In this document: positions 15,798 to 24,599 of the stretch, in pieces
How the letters are laid out: each line of letters opens with the position of its first letter
How positions within the stretch are numbered: position 1 is the stretch's first letter
NCBI GenBank assembly: GCA_913058345.1
Contig: CAJXQR010000001.1
Location: forward strand, 124,001-188,000
DNA length: 64,000 nucleotides
Direction: 5' to 3'
From: an uncultured Gammaproteobacteria bacterium
Lineage (GTDB): Bacteria > Pseudomonadota > Gammaproteobacteria > Pseudomonadales > Porticoccaceae
Made by a program: the position numbers and the translations under genes
The notes under the pieces: model-generated
Told to the model about the DNA's origin: nothing
The model's database searches: none
The model's input: the letters and a program-made list of their open reading frames with translations, nothing else

Positions 15798-16180
15798 CAG
15801 CGTGTTATTTTCTTGAACCCCAGCCTTCTATGGGGGAATCAATAAGCGAATCAACAGGCCAATAAAATCTCTGAATAACTTAGGATTTTAATAGTTAATA
15901 ATGTGTTTTCGTTTCGCTTATTAGTAGGGTGGTACTTTGATCATGAACGCGTTAAAGCAATGATACTGGATTGTCAGTGTTGGTTTTTCCTGGTTCATCA
16001 AGGTATTCACCTACGCAAAGTATTTTCTCTATGCTTTATACGGTGTCTCTGGCTGTACGCCTTTCACCAAAGTGAGTTTAATCGAGCCTTTCTTGTGCGG
16101 CACCAACGAGGTATAGCACTGTCGTAACGGTCCTTTGCTTGATCGCTTGTTTTGCAAAGTGTTGAAGGCATCATCCAGTA
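15798..16180. other. Intergenic region between converging genes
   Basis: Short open frames here lack ribosome sites and coding character. No clear terminator hairpin with a T-run was found. Confidence 0.45.
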
Positions 16181-17230
16181 TTACCGTTCTACCGGATAAC
16201 CCGCGGCGATCCAGTTGGGCATGCCGGTATGGCTAACACAAATGAGATTGTTAAGCCCAATAAGTGATAAATTCGTCAGGGCTGTTTGAGCCCGTCGTCC
16301 AGAGCGGCAGTACATGTACACTTTGCTGTAGGCTTTTAGTTCTTCTGCATGATTACTTTCTGTACCTAGAGGAATGTTGCGACTACCCGGTACATGCCCT
16401 TCGGCAAACTCTTCAACACGCCGGTTGTCGACAATGATTTCGTTTTTGCCGAGTTGTTGCCAGGCCTTGTGCAAATCAGTCATTGAAAAGTCATCGTGGA
16501 CATAACGTCTGGGATTGTAATCGACACCAACGGCAACATTAGCGGGTACCGCTTCGTTAATTTTCTTGGGCATATCAAGATTGAGATTGTCCATAATGCC
16601 AATAAAATCGCTGGCACTTCGTCCGCCGCCTAGTCGGGGGTTCCAGCGTTTTTCTTCGCCAATGCTGGAGCTAGTGCGACCCTTGTAGTCGTGGGCAGGG
16701 TAGACAATCGTGTTGTCAGGGAGAGAGAACAGCTTATGGATCACATTGTCGTAGAGCTGTTGTGAGTCGCCTTGTTGAAAGTCCGTCCTGCCACAGCCGC
16801 GGATTAAAAGGGTGTCACCAGTAAAGACCTTGTCATCCACGTGGTAACTCATGCAACCGCTGGTATGGCCGGGCGTGGCGAGGGCTTTAATGGTGTAGTT
16901 GCCGAGTTTGAGCTCATCTCCATCCGTCAGGGCAAGATCAATGGCCTCAATACCCGCATCTTTGCTAAAGACAATTTTTGCTCCAGTTTTCTGACGCAGT
17001 AAGCCGGCAGAGGTAACGTGATCAGCGTGGGCATGGGTTTCGCAGACATAAAGTAACTCAATGCCGAGTTCCTCAACATATTGAAGATCGCGCTCAAACT
17101 GTTCAAGCACCGGGTCAATCAGTGCGCCTTCATGTGTTGCTGTATCGACGAGCAGATAAGTGTAAGTAAAGCTATCTCGATCGAATAGCTGACGGCATAG
17201 CAAAGTAGAAGTGGAAAAGTCCGTTGTCAT
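16181..17230 (-). CDS. Persulfide dioxygenase-rhodanese fusion (ETHE1-like)
   Basis: 349 aa. The N-terminal metallo-beta-lactamase domain carries the iron-binding motif THAHADH at 65-71, a His in ATPGHTSGC and an Asp in FTGDTLLIRGCGRTDFQ, the pattern of ETHE1-type persulfide dioxygenases that oxidise glutathione persulfide to sulfite. The C-terminal rhodanese domain has the active-site loop CRSGRR with Cys308. Fusions of this kind couple persulfide oxidation with sulfur transfer. A sulfite-exporter-family gene and cysB occur 28 kb away. No sqr gene is adjacent. Confidence 0.9.
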   Translation of the reverse strand: MTTDFSTSTLLCRQLFDRDSFTYTYLLVDTATHEGALIDPVLEQFERDLQYVEELGIELLYVCETHAHADHVTSAGLLRQKTGAKIVFSKDAGIEAIDLALTDGDELKLGNYTIKALATPGHTSGCMSYHVDDKVFTGDTLLIRGCGRTDFQQGDSQQLYDNVIHKLFSLPDNTIVYPAHDYKGRTSSSIGEEKRWNPRLGGGRSASDFIGIMDNLNLDMPKKINEAVPANVAVGVDYNPRRYVHDDFSMTDLHKAWQQLGKNEIIVDNRRVEEFAEGHVPGSRNIPLGTESNHAEELKAYSKVYMYCRSGRRAQTALTNLSLIGLNNLICVSHTGMPNWIAAGYPVER

Positions 17231-17340
17231 AGCGGGTCCTCATACCCTTGTTGTATAACCAGCATAGAGAGGATGAGGTGCAATTTAAAGCCCTTAAAAG
17301 AATGCCGTTAAAAATGACTGAGCCGGGCTGGCTTTGCTGC

Positions 17341-18762
17341 TCAGTAAACACCGATATCGAGATAAGAACGGGAAATTTTGTCGATGGCGACAACATAAGA
17401 CGCTGTACGATAATCACTGACTTTGTCGTTGCTGTCGAATACCGCTTTAATTTGCTGAAATGATAAGCGCATGGTGTCATCAAGGCCTGAGCGAACAAGG
17501 TCCAGTTCGTCGGCACCTTGTACTAGTTCTTTTTGTATCCACTCGGGAATCGGTTGCTCGGTCATGCTTTGAATAGCGCTAAGCATATGGCCGCCACGCA
17601 TTTCGTCGTAACGCCTTTCCATGCGGCCAAAACGAATATGGGCGAGGTTGCGTACCCACTCAAAATAGGAAACCGTAACACCACCGGCGTTGACGTAGGC
17701 ATCGGGAAGAATGGTGATACCGCGTCGACGGAGTATTTCGTCCGCTTCAAAAGTAATGGGGCCGTTAGCCGCTTCGACGATAAGTGCTGCTTTAATTCGA
17801 CCAGCGTTGTCAGGTGTTATCTGCCCCTCCATAGCGGCGGGTATCAGAATGTCACAATCCATTTCCAGTAGCTTTTTACCATCGGCGACAAAGTGAGCAT
17901 CGGGGTAGCCGATAATGGTCTTGTGCTCGACGATGTAGTCGTTAATAGCCTGGATATCGAGGCCAGCCTCTTTAAATAGAGCCCCATCTTTTTCAATGAT
18001 AGAGGTAATGAGGCAGCCATCTTCTTCTTGCAGCAGTTTAGCCGCGTGATAACCGACATTTCCAAGACCTTGTATCACTACCCGTTTGCCACTGAGAGCC
18101 CCCGTAAAGCCGGCCTTGACAACACAGTCCAGGTGGCGAAAAAATTCACGCATGACGTAGACCACGCCGCGTCCTGTGGCCTCGGCACGGCCTCGAATAC
18201 CCCCGTGGGCGACAGGTTTTCCGGTAACACAACCGGTGTAGTTAACATCTTCAGGGTGGAGGTGTTTGTAGGTATCGGCAATCCAGGCCATCTCACGTTC
18301 ACCAGTTCCCATATCTGGGGCGGGCACGTTGGTGGCCGGGCTGAGAAAACCTTTACGTATGAGCTCACGGGCAAAGCGCCGAGTAATTTTTTGCATATCA
18401 TCACGGTTGTATCTGCCAGGGTCAATCAATAACCCACCTTTTGACCCACCGAAGGGTACGTCGACAATGGCGCATTTGTAGGTCATTAGTGCCGCCAGTG
18501 CTTCCACTTCATCTTTATCGACAATAGTGGCGTAGCGAATGCCACCTTTAGAGGGAAGCCTGTGACTACTATGGACAGAGCGCCAGCCGGTAAACACTTC
18601 AATTTTGCCATTAATTTCAACCGGGAAATTAACTTCTAGTGTTGCTGTGCACGCCTTAATAGCAGTTGCGATACCTGGATCAATGGTAAGCACCTCAAAA
18701 GCGCGGTCCGCCATGTGATTGACACTTTCAGTGAAAGATAAAGTTCTTCGTTGATTTGACAT
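17341..18762 (-). CDS. Glu/Leu/Phe/Val dehydrogenase family, glutamate dehydrogenase
   Basis: 473 aa; reversible oxidative deamination of glutamate to 2-oxoglutarate. The substrate site has PSKGGIRYA, the catalytic Lys region is TYKCAIVDVPFGGSKGG, and the active Asp lies in VPAPDMGTGEREM. The nucleotide-binding loop is VVIQGLGNVGYHAA, with Glu at the following strand end (IIEKDG), suggesting NAD preference. The length suits the short 'GDH1'-like bacterial/archaeal type rather than the 1600-aa type. It lies 110 bp upstream of the persulfide dioxygenase on the same strand and may be cotranscribed with it. Confidence 0.92.
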   Translation of the reverse strand: MSNQRRTLSFTESVNHMADRAFEVLTIDPGIATAIKACTATLEVNFPVEINGKIEVFTGWRSVHSSHRLPSKGGIRYATIVDKDEVEALAALMTYKCAIVDVPFGGSKGGLLIDPGRYNRDDMQKITRRFARELIRKGFLSPATNVPAPDMGTGEREMAWIADTYKHLHPEDVNYTGCVTGKPVAHGGIRGRAEATGRGVVYVMREFFRHLDCVVKAGFTGALSGKRVVIQGLGNVGYHAAKLLQEEDGCLITSIIEKDGALFKEAGLDIQAINDYIVEHKTIIGYPDAHFVADGKKLLEMDCDILIPAAMEGQITPDNAGRIKAALIVEAANGPITFEADEILRRRGITILPDAYVNAGGVTVSYFEWVRNLAHIRFGRMERRYDEMRGGHMLSAIQSMTEQPIPEWIQKELVQGADELDLVRSGLDDTMRLSFQQIKAVFDSNDKVSDYRTASYVVAIDKISRSYLDIGVY

Positions 18763-19189
18763 AAAATGTCTCTTTGATTACCCATATGTTGTTACGGTTA
18801 ATTTTTATTTTTAGAGGTACTACACGATTGGGTTAAGTGGCATGAGGTGTGTCAGTTTTATACCTTAGCAACGGGTTGTATTACAAGCTGTGAGCTGATT
18901 TGACGTGTATAAAGGCGTCATATAAAGGAAGTACAGGAGAGTCTTTACGTTTGTCATTGCGGTGAAATATTTTAATTTTATCTTTCTCGGTGGGTGCCAA
19001 ACCATTAATTGATTGTTTTTTCAACAGTGACGCCTTTAATAAAAAGTCCCGTCACTGGAGATATTCAATGAACATCACTCTCTCAGGCAGGCATTAAGCT
19101 GGCACGGGTAAATCAAGCCATTAAATTTGGCGTAAGCCAGCCTTACCCTGTCAAGCGGAGCTCGACGGGGCGTTGGCGTGACAGTCTAT
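18763..19189. other. Intergenic region upstream of the glutamate dehydrogenase gene
   Basis: Contains the promoter side of the dehydrogenase gene and the 3' side of the CMD-family gene. No ORF, RNA gene or strong hairpin recognised. Confidence 0.45.
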
Positions 19190-19564
19190 TTATTCTTCTG
19201 CAGGCCAAACTTCTGCTAACACGCGAAAAGCACTGGCTGCTACGGGCCATCCTGCATAGTGGGCTGCATGGGTGATCATCGCCTCGAGTTGTTCGCGTTT
19301 GACGCCCAGATTCTTTGCTCCTGGAAAGTGAATACGTTGTTCGGCTTCTCGATTAAGCCCGACAAGAAGGGTACAAGTGATCAGTGAACGCTGCTCGAGA
19401 CTTAATTCGTCCCCTTGCCACACATCACCAAACAGGTGCTCGAGTGTGTAATTGGCAAAGGTCTCTGGCATTGCGCCTTTGTTTAATGAGGGTGCTTTAT
19501 CGCTACCTTCGGTGAGTTTCTTAAAGAAAGCGATGCCCTTTTCTCTTTTTTCTGGATCTGACAT
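19190..19564 (-). CDS. Carboxymuconolactone decarboxylase-family protein
   Basis: 124 aa, a single CMD domain of the AhpD-like fold. The core is LSLEQRSLITCTLLVGLNR, followed by HFPGAKNLGVKREQLEAMITHAAHYAGWPVA. In the CxxC position of redox-active members it has no such pair, so it resembles the lactone-decarboxylase or unknown-function branch. The ATG at 19564 (MSDPEKREKG) is used, as AGGAG precedes it by 11 nt; the frame is open to 19615. A double-domain relative is encoded at 20931. Confidence 0.85.
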   Translation of the reverse strand: MSDPEKREKGIAFFKKLTEGSDKAPSLNKGAMPETFANYTLEHLFGDVWQGDELSLEQRSLITCTLLVGLNREAEQRIHFPGAKNLGVKREQLEAMITHAAHYAGWPVAASAFRVLAEVWPAEE

Positions 19565-20059
19565 GGTGGTGGTAACTCCTAATGATGATTGAGTGATGAG
19601 TTTGAACAGGTGCATTTGTCACTGGATGTCGTTATTCTGGGGCTACTTCGAAAAATAATTAACGATAGGAAGAAGCTAATAATAAAATAGCAGGATGTCG
19701 TGAGAAATGAAAAGACTAGACTAGCAAGTGTCTGTTGTCATCGGGACAGAGAAAACCGTGGTAAGACGAACGCTTCTTAAAGTTTACCCGTGACGATTGC
19801 TCAACATGGCGAGCAGAGTGGTGACAAATTGGCAATAGAGTGAATCATTTCTTGCGCTCGCAAACTGTTTGACAGCATCGTCTCCATAAAGTGTTTCAGT
19901 GAACCTTGCTATAGGGCTGGCCATGTTGTTTTTATGTCATCCTACTTAGCCCGTCATATTATCGACCAGTCATAGAATATCTATGGAGGGCAGGGCTGTG
20001 GTAAAAATTATCGACAATAAAATATGCGTTAATAATTTGATACAGAAGGAGGTAAACGC
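19565..20059. other. Intergenic region between divergent CMD-family and thioesterase genes
   Basis: Promoters of both genes are expected here. A Shine-Dalgarno AGGAGG at about 20047-20052 serves the TTG start of the thioesterase. Nothing else recognised. Confidence 0.45.
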
Positions 20060-20875
20060 TTGAGCGACAATAGGCAAAGTACAAGTGGTGAGTTTACACG
20101 CAGTACGACCTTGAGAAAAATTGATGAGACAGTCTGGGCAAGTGATTTTTCTGCCGATTGGTGTATCGGTCAGGTGCCTAATGGGGGCTATACCCTGGCA
20201 CTGGGCGCTAAAGTATTGAGCGAAGCCCTGCCTCATAAAGACCCTTTAAATGTCACGGCTTATTATTTGGCACGCACGGAGCCTGGCCCCGTTCGGTGTG
20301 AGTTTGAACTCTTGCGAGTTGGCAAATCGACCTCGAATGGAATGGTGAAGCTGATTCAAAACGGACAGGTAAAAATACAATTAATTGGCGTTTTTCAGGA
20401 TATTGAACGCCTCAATGGTGAGACGCAAACGAAGAGAGCTATACCCGACATCCCAGCTTATGACCGCTGTGTTGATATGCCTCATGCGCCCAACCTTAAG
20501 CTTCGCGATCGCTTGATACAACGCTTGGCCCCAAATAATATCAATGCGCTGATTAATGGCCCCGACGGTGATTCGACGTGGAGAGGCTGGCAGGCATTTA
20601 AAGACGGCGCAGATATCGATCTGTTTGGGGTGCTAATGTTCTGCGATGCGCTACCTCCACCCGCTTTTGCCATTTATGGCGCGAAAGGCAGAGTGCCGAC
20701 AATAGAAATGTCAGTACAAATTCATCGCCGTCCTTGTTCTGGCCCATTGCGCTGTCAATTTGAGACTGCTTTTATCACCGAGGGCGTGGTCAATGAAGAT
20801 GGCATGATCTGGGATAGTGCGAATAATTTGGTGGCACTATCTCGACAAACCGCTAAGATTCGAGTGAGTCCTTAG
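20060..20875 (+). CDS. Acyl-CoA thioesterase-like protein (tandem hot-dog fold)
   Basis: 271 aa. The N-terminal hot-dog repeat has WCIGQVPNGGYTLALGAKVL, the pattern of TesB/4HBT_3 thioesterase-like proteins in which a helix is followed by a substrate-binding region, then VTAYYLARTEPGPVRCEFELLR. The C-terminal repeat shows TIEMSVQIHRRP. It would hydrolyse acyl-CoA esters; chain length cannot be told. The TTG start has a near-perfect AGGAGG 8 nt upstream. It is followed after 55 bp by the double CMD gene on the same strand, so the two probably form an operon. Confidence 0.85.
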   Translation: MSDNRQSTSGEFTRSTTLRKIDETVWASDFSADWCIGQVPNGGYTLALGAKVLSEALPHKDPLNVTAYYLARTEPGPVRCEFELLRVGKSTSNGMVKLIQNGQVKIQLIGVFQDIERLNGETQTKRAIPDIPAYDRCVDMPHAPNLKLRDRLIQRLAPNNINALINGPDGDSTWRGWQAFKDGADIDLFGVLMFCDALPPPAFAIYGAKGRVPTIEMSVQIHRRPCSGPLRCQFETAFITEGVVNEDGMIWDSANNLVALSRQTAKIRVSP

Positions 20876-20930
20876 CGAAATAAGCAGTTTTAAAACTATT
20901 TAATAAAGTATAAAAAAGGTGGTTTAAATC

Positions 20931-21803
20931 ATGAGTACAGTAAGGTTTACCTTGTTATTTTCTGTTATTTTTTGTTTCTCAGGCGCAGTCGTTGCCGGTG
21001 TTTCTAATACTGCTTCAGCCGATGACGAAGAGCGTCGAGCACGAGGCATGGCTGTTCTCGGTTCGCTCACCGGGCAGAGCGATCCTCGCCAAATGGCTGC
21101 CGAGTTCGAGGCTGACAATGGTGCGTTGGGTTCTTTCGCTCTCGACTTTGTGCTGGGTGATATTTGGAGTCGTCCTGGGTTAAATAAGCGCGACCGCAAT
21201 CTTATCGTCTTGACCATGCTCGCGACGCTTCATCAAACTAATCAATTGAGTTATTACGTGCCGGGTGGTTTGAATCACGGACTGACTGCCGTTGAGATTC
21301 GCGAAATTATGACTCATGTCGCGGCTTATGCCGGTTTCCCCCGGGCTTTAGATGCGATGACAGAAACTAACCGCATACTCGCGAAATTGGGCCACGGGCC
21401 GGAAAAGGGCAAATTACCTCCAGCCGAGTCATTCTCCAATGCCGAGCGGCGCGAACGCGGAGCAGCTGTGATGGCCAAACTCTCGGGCAATCCCGCTCCC
21501 GATCCCGATAAAGTGATTACAACGATGGCTGGCAAACTCGGGCCTCTCGGTGCTTACGGTATTGATTTTGTTTTTGGTGAAGTCTGGGCGCGTTCACAAT
21601 TATCGCGACGCGACCGGAGTCTTCTGGTGGTCTCTGTTTTGACAGTACTCGGTCGAACGGAAGAGCTACATATTCATGTGCCAGCAGCGATACGTCACGG
21701 CGTCACAAAAGCAGAGCTAGAGGAGTTGATGTTGACAGCCTTTGCCTATGCTGGTGCGCCCCTGGCCGTGGAAGGCATGCATGTCGTACAGGAACTGAAA
21801 TAG
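20931..21803 (+). CDS. Secreted double-domain carboxymuconolactone decarboxylase-family protein
   Basis: 290 aa. A signal peptide (1 to about 22, VVAGVSNT) points to the periplasm. Two CMD domains follow, about 50-150 and 175-285, each with the pattern RDRNLIVLTMLATL or RDRSLLVVSVLTVL followed by HG(L/V)T and E(I/L)xExMxxxxAYAG. An internal duplication is obvious by eye. Fused, exported CMD proteins are unusual, since the best-known members are cytoplasmic decarboxylases or peroxidases. Function unknown. Confidence 0.85.
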   Translation: MSTVRFTLLFSVIFCFSGAVVAGVSNTASADDEERRARGMAVLGSLTGQSDPRQMAAEFEADNGALGSFALDFVLGDIWSRPGLNKRDRNLIVLTMLATLHQTNQLSYYVPGGLNHGLTAVEIREIMTHVAAYAGFPRALDAMTETNRILAKLGHGPEKGKLPPAESFSNAERRERGAAVMAKLSGNPAPDPDKVITTMAGKLGPLGAYGIDFVFGEVWARSQLSRRDRSLLVVSVLTVLGRTEELHIHVPAAIRHGVTKAELEELMLTAFAYAGAPLAVEGMHVVQELK

Positions 21804-21985
21804 ATCTGGCCTAACCAGCTTGTAGCGGTGTTTTATGGTTTGTCCCAGTAAATTTCAACAAGCTGTGCGGGGGAAACAAGGCCTAAGGAGTGATTGTGAG
21901 GGCAGGTATCTTATTGTGGGATAGGTTTTCTATTGCCCCTCTATCTATCAACGCGCTATAGGCTCTCTCACATGTTGATAGTAGC

Positions 21986-22018
21986 CGGGACAGGCAGTCT
22001 TAAAGAGTGCCTGTCCCG
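21986..22018. repeat. Perfect 11-bp-stem palindrome (REP-like) between convergent genes
   Basis: CGGGACAGGCA (21986-21996) pairs with TGCCTGTCCCG (22008-22018) around an 11-nt loop. It lies 23 bp after the GST stop. There is no T-run, so it may be a REP-type palindrome or a transcript-end stabiliser; similar GGGACAGGCA/TGCCTGTCCC palindromes accompany RAYT transposases in many gammaproteobacteria. Confidence 0.6.
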
Positions 22019-22040
22019 ATTGTTAAGGCGGGGTTCCTCT

Positions 22041-22691
22041 CTAGCCTTTCATCCCTGCGGCGGCGCTGCTCGGATGAAGGCTGCTTTTAGCACTGGGGCG
22101 CTGCTCCATGCGCTCAAACCAGGCGCTGAGATTCTTAAATTCAGGGTTCAACGGTTGACCAATGCCCTGAGCGAAATCGAGGCAACAGTAGAGCACCAAA
22201 TCGGCAATACCCAGTGAGTCGCCACCGATATATTCACTGTCGTTCATTAAACCATCGAGCCATGCCAATTGACCCTGAGCTTTGGCTTTAAGGCCGTCGG
22301 CGGCTTCTGGCAGACAATGCAAACGGTCTTTAAATAGTTCTAGCCCTTCGGCATAACGAAATGCGTTGTAAATATTTTCCGTGATATTTAATTCTACTCG
22401 GCGAGTCCACATGCGGTTTTTGGCACGTTCTTCTAATGTTTCACCGAGCATCGATTGGCCGGGGTATTTTTCATCCAGATATTCGCACATGACGGTGGTT
22501 TCGGCTAACACTGAGCCATCGTCAAGCTCGAGGGCTGGCATTTGCGCTCCCGGGTTACGTGCCATATAGGCCGCCTGACGGTTTTCGCCGGCTAATAAAT
22601 CAACCTCCTCTGTCTCAAGCTCGATATTCCGTTCAGACATAAACATACGAACCATGCGGGGGTTGGGGCCAAAAGAATTGATGAGTTTCAT
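22041..22691 (-). CDS. Glutathione S-transferase family protein
   Basis: 216 aa. N-terminal thioredoxin-like domain: FGPNPRMVRMFM with Ser/Asn in the glutathione-activating position, cis-Pro region GAQMPALELDDGSVLAET (the E and T contact glutathione). C-terminal helical domain from about 85 contains the N-capping motif GIADLVLYC. It conjugates or reduces electrophiles with glutathione; substrate unknown. Gene on its own, convergent with the CMD gene. Confidence 0.88.
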   Translation of the reverse strand: MKLINSFGPNPRMVRMFMSERNIELETEEVDLLAGENRQAAYMARNPGAQMPALELDDGSVLAETTVMCEYLDEKYPGQSMLGETLEERAKNRMWTRRVELNITENIYNAFRYAEGLELFKDRLHCLPEAADGLKAKAQGQLAWLDGLMNDSEYIGGDSLGIADLVLYCCLDFAQGIGQPLNPEFKNLSAWFERMEQRPSAKSSLHPSSAAAGMKG

Positions 22692-23014
22692 AGTTACCTC
22701 TTGTTGTTAGTGTTTTTTTTGCGAGGTTGGATATTAGCACCTTTGCCGCAGGCTATAACGATGATTAGAGGACGCAAATACCTTTGTTAGAACGGCTTAA
22801 ACAAAATAACGACAAAGTTTCCTCTCCGGTGTTTTCCAGTTAAGCTGTTTTTGTGTATCTCGCCAATCGTTTTGTGACCAGCACTTTGCATAGGGTGGGG
22901 CGGTTGTAAGATCATGCGGTTCAGAGCCTTCCTCAACCCTATACTTGAGAAGCCTCAAGTAACTCTATCTACGTGGCAACGGTGGAATAAGTTTTCAATG
23001 CGGCCTGCTCAACA
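22692..23014. other. Intergenic region between divergent GST and DUF3047 genes
   Basis: No ORF, RNA or strong hairpin recognised; promoter elements not assigned. Confidence 0.4.
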
Positions 23015-23662
23015 ATGATAACCTTCAAAACCTATAGCTTGTTAGGCAGTTTAATGCTGTTGACACTACCCTTGTGGGCAGAAACGATTGCGCTTAGTGA
23101 TTTTACCGCCGAGGGACTTTCCGGTTGGACCGAAAAAAGTTTTTATGGTCAAACCCGATACACGCTCGTTGAGCGCAATGGTGGCAAGGTGTTGGCAGCA
23201 GAAAGCCAAAACTCGGCTTCAGCTCTGTTTAAAAAAATACGTGTCGATCTTGAAAAAACACCCTACTTAAACTGGAGCTGGCTCGTTGTAAATAACTTGG
23301 GTGATATTAATGAACGACAAAAGAAAGGCGATGATTACTCGGCCCGGGTTTACGTCGTTATTAGTGGCGGTGTGTTCTTTTGGCGAGCTCGGGCGATTAA
23401 TTATGTTTGGTCTAGTAATGAGTCTAAAGAAACCACCTGGCCTAATGCTTATACCGATAATGCACGAATGATCGCCCTAGAATCAGGCCGGGAGTTTCTG
23501 GGTCAATGGCGCACAGAAAAAAGAAATATTCGTGCCGACCTACGGCAGCAGTTTGGTGAAGACGTGCGTTATATTGACGGTATCGCGGTGATGACCGATA
23601 CAGACGATAGTCATGGTAAAGCCCTCGGCTACTATGGGGATTTGTATTTTTCCAGCGAATAG
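23015..23662 (+). CDS. Secreted DUF3047 protein
   Basis: 215 aa with a signal peptide (1 to about 22, LPLWA). The DUF3047 signature is clear: WSWLVVNNLGDINERQKKGDD, SARVYVVISGG, AINYVWSS and the C-terminal GIAVMTDTDDSHGKALGYYGD. This last segment, with its Asp cluster before an aromatic end, occurs in a jelly-roll-like fold. Function is not established; the family is widespread in marine proteobacteria. A single-gene unit. Confidence 0.88.
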   Translation: MITFKTYSLLGSLMLLTLPLWAETIALSDFTAEGLSGWTEKSFYGQTRYTLVERNGGKVLAAESQNSASALFKKIRVDLEKTPYLNWSWLVVNNLGDINERQKKGDDYSARVYVVISGGVFFWRARAINYVWSSNESKETTWPNAYTDNARMIALESGREFLGQWRTEKRNIRADLRQQFGEDVRYIDGIAVMTDTDDSHGKALGYYGDLYFSSE

Positions 23663-23723
23663 CGGGCAGTGGTCGTCAGGCTTTTTACCTCTCAGCTACG
23701 TTTCACTAATGAGCCTAATAAAA

Positions 23724-24068
23724 CTACAGTGTATTAATGAGTGCCTGGTCAATTTTTTCTTTCTTAGACCAGAAGTTCACATTAAATTGTGCGTCTTCAC
23801 TGAGTTCAACCCGGTGCCAATATTGGGGTGGAATAGTGGTAAATTGCCCGGCATTAATAATAATAGTCATTTCGGGCTCGGAGGAATGCTGATCGCTAAA
23901 GCCGTAAAAGGTCACGCTGCCGGCCATTACGCAGAGCTGACCAAAGACGCCCTCAGCTGTATTGTGGTGATTGAGTAAAGCCGGCGGCACGTTTTCCCGA
24001 GTGAAAAAAGGCGTGGAGCGCTGGATTTTCCAGTCTGGGGGTATTTGTTGGTGCATTGGCTTGTGCAT
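23724..24068 (-). CDS. DUF1971 / TehB-N-terminal-like cupin protein
   Basis: 114 aa, a small one-domain cupin. It shows STPFFTRENVPPALLNHHNTAEGVFGQL, followed by GQFTTIPPQYWHRVEL, in which the His residues HH and WH would bind a metal. The pattern matches the DUF1971 family related to the N-terminal part of some tellurite-resistance TehB proteins; no methyltransferase domain or tehA gene is near. The start may be ATG 24068 or 24056. Confidence 0.8.
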   Translation of the reverse strand: MHKPMHQQIPPDWKIQRSTPFFTRENVPPALLNHHNTAEGVFGQLCVMAGSVTFYGFSDQHSSEPEMTIIINAGQFTTIPPQYWHRVELSEDAQFNVNFWSKKEKIDQALINTL

Positions 24069-24599
24069 ACAGGGCCTCTTTTTAGAGCTGGCAATGAATG
24101 GGTTTTAATGCCTGTGCTCAGTTAACAATAGGGTACCGACAACGCTCGGGCAATAGGGTATCTACCCAGCCAGTATACTAGCCTGTTCAACCTCGACATG
24201 CAGGGTTTTTACAGACCCTTATAGCGAAACAAGTTGGCTGTGACAAATCAAGGCTTAGCCCTGAAGCGAAGCGTGACAGACTGCGACGCTGTAAGCCTTG
24301 TGATGAAGATGGCGCGATGGCCAACGTTGCCTCTCGACAATCAGGGCTAGTGGCAATGCGAAGGATTTACGACACCTTTACTTTCGCTGCAAACCGACTT
24401 TAATGGCATATTGGGGTAAGGGTGAAAACGAGGGGTCGTAAAATAAGGAGATATCAGCTTTTGAAATGCGTTATGGGTTGTGCGTTGTGCTTAGAATTTA
24501 AAGGTAGGGCATGTATAAGGCGCGAAACTGATTGTAGCAATTGCTTCTAATAAAAGGCCCGGTTAAAAACCGGGCCTTTTATTAAATTACGCTAGACGT
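24069..24599. other. Long intergenic region with nested inverted repeat
   Basis: Separates the cupin gene and gltA. A nested hairpin pairs CAAGGCTTA (24249-24257) with TAAGCCTTG (24292-24300) and, inside, AGCGT with ACGCT. The gltA terminator is at 24552-24580. No ORF with coding character was seen; a small RNA is possible but unproven. Confidence 0.45.
24552..24580 (-). terminator. Rho-independent terminator of gltA (possibly bidirectional)
   Basis: Perfect 13-bp stem AAAAGGCCCGGTT with AACCGGGCCTTTT around a 3-nt loop; the A and T runs make it work in either direction. It lies 20 bp after the gltA stop. Confidence 0.9.

Noticed and set aside
15903-16127. Small plus-strand ORF in the phosphatase-kinase downstream region
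   Set aside because: No Shine-Dalgarno, no coding-like composition, and no family resemblance.
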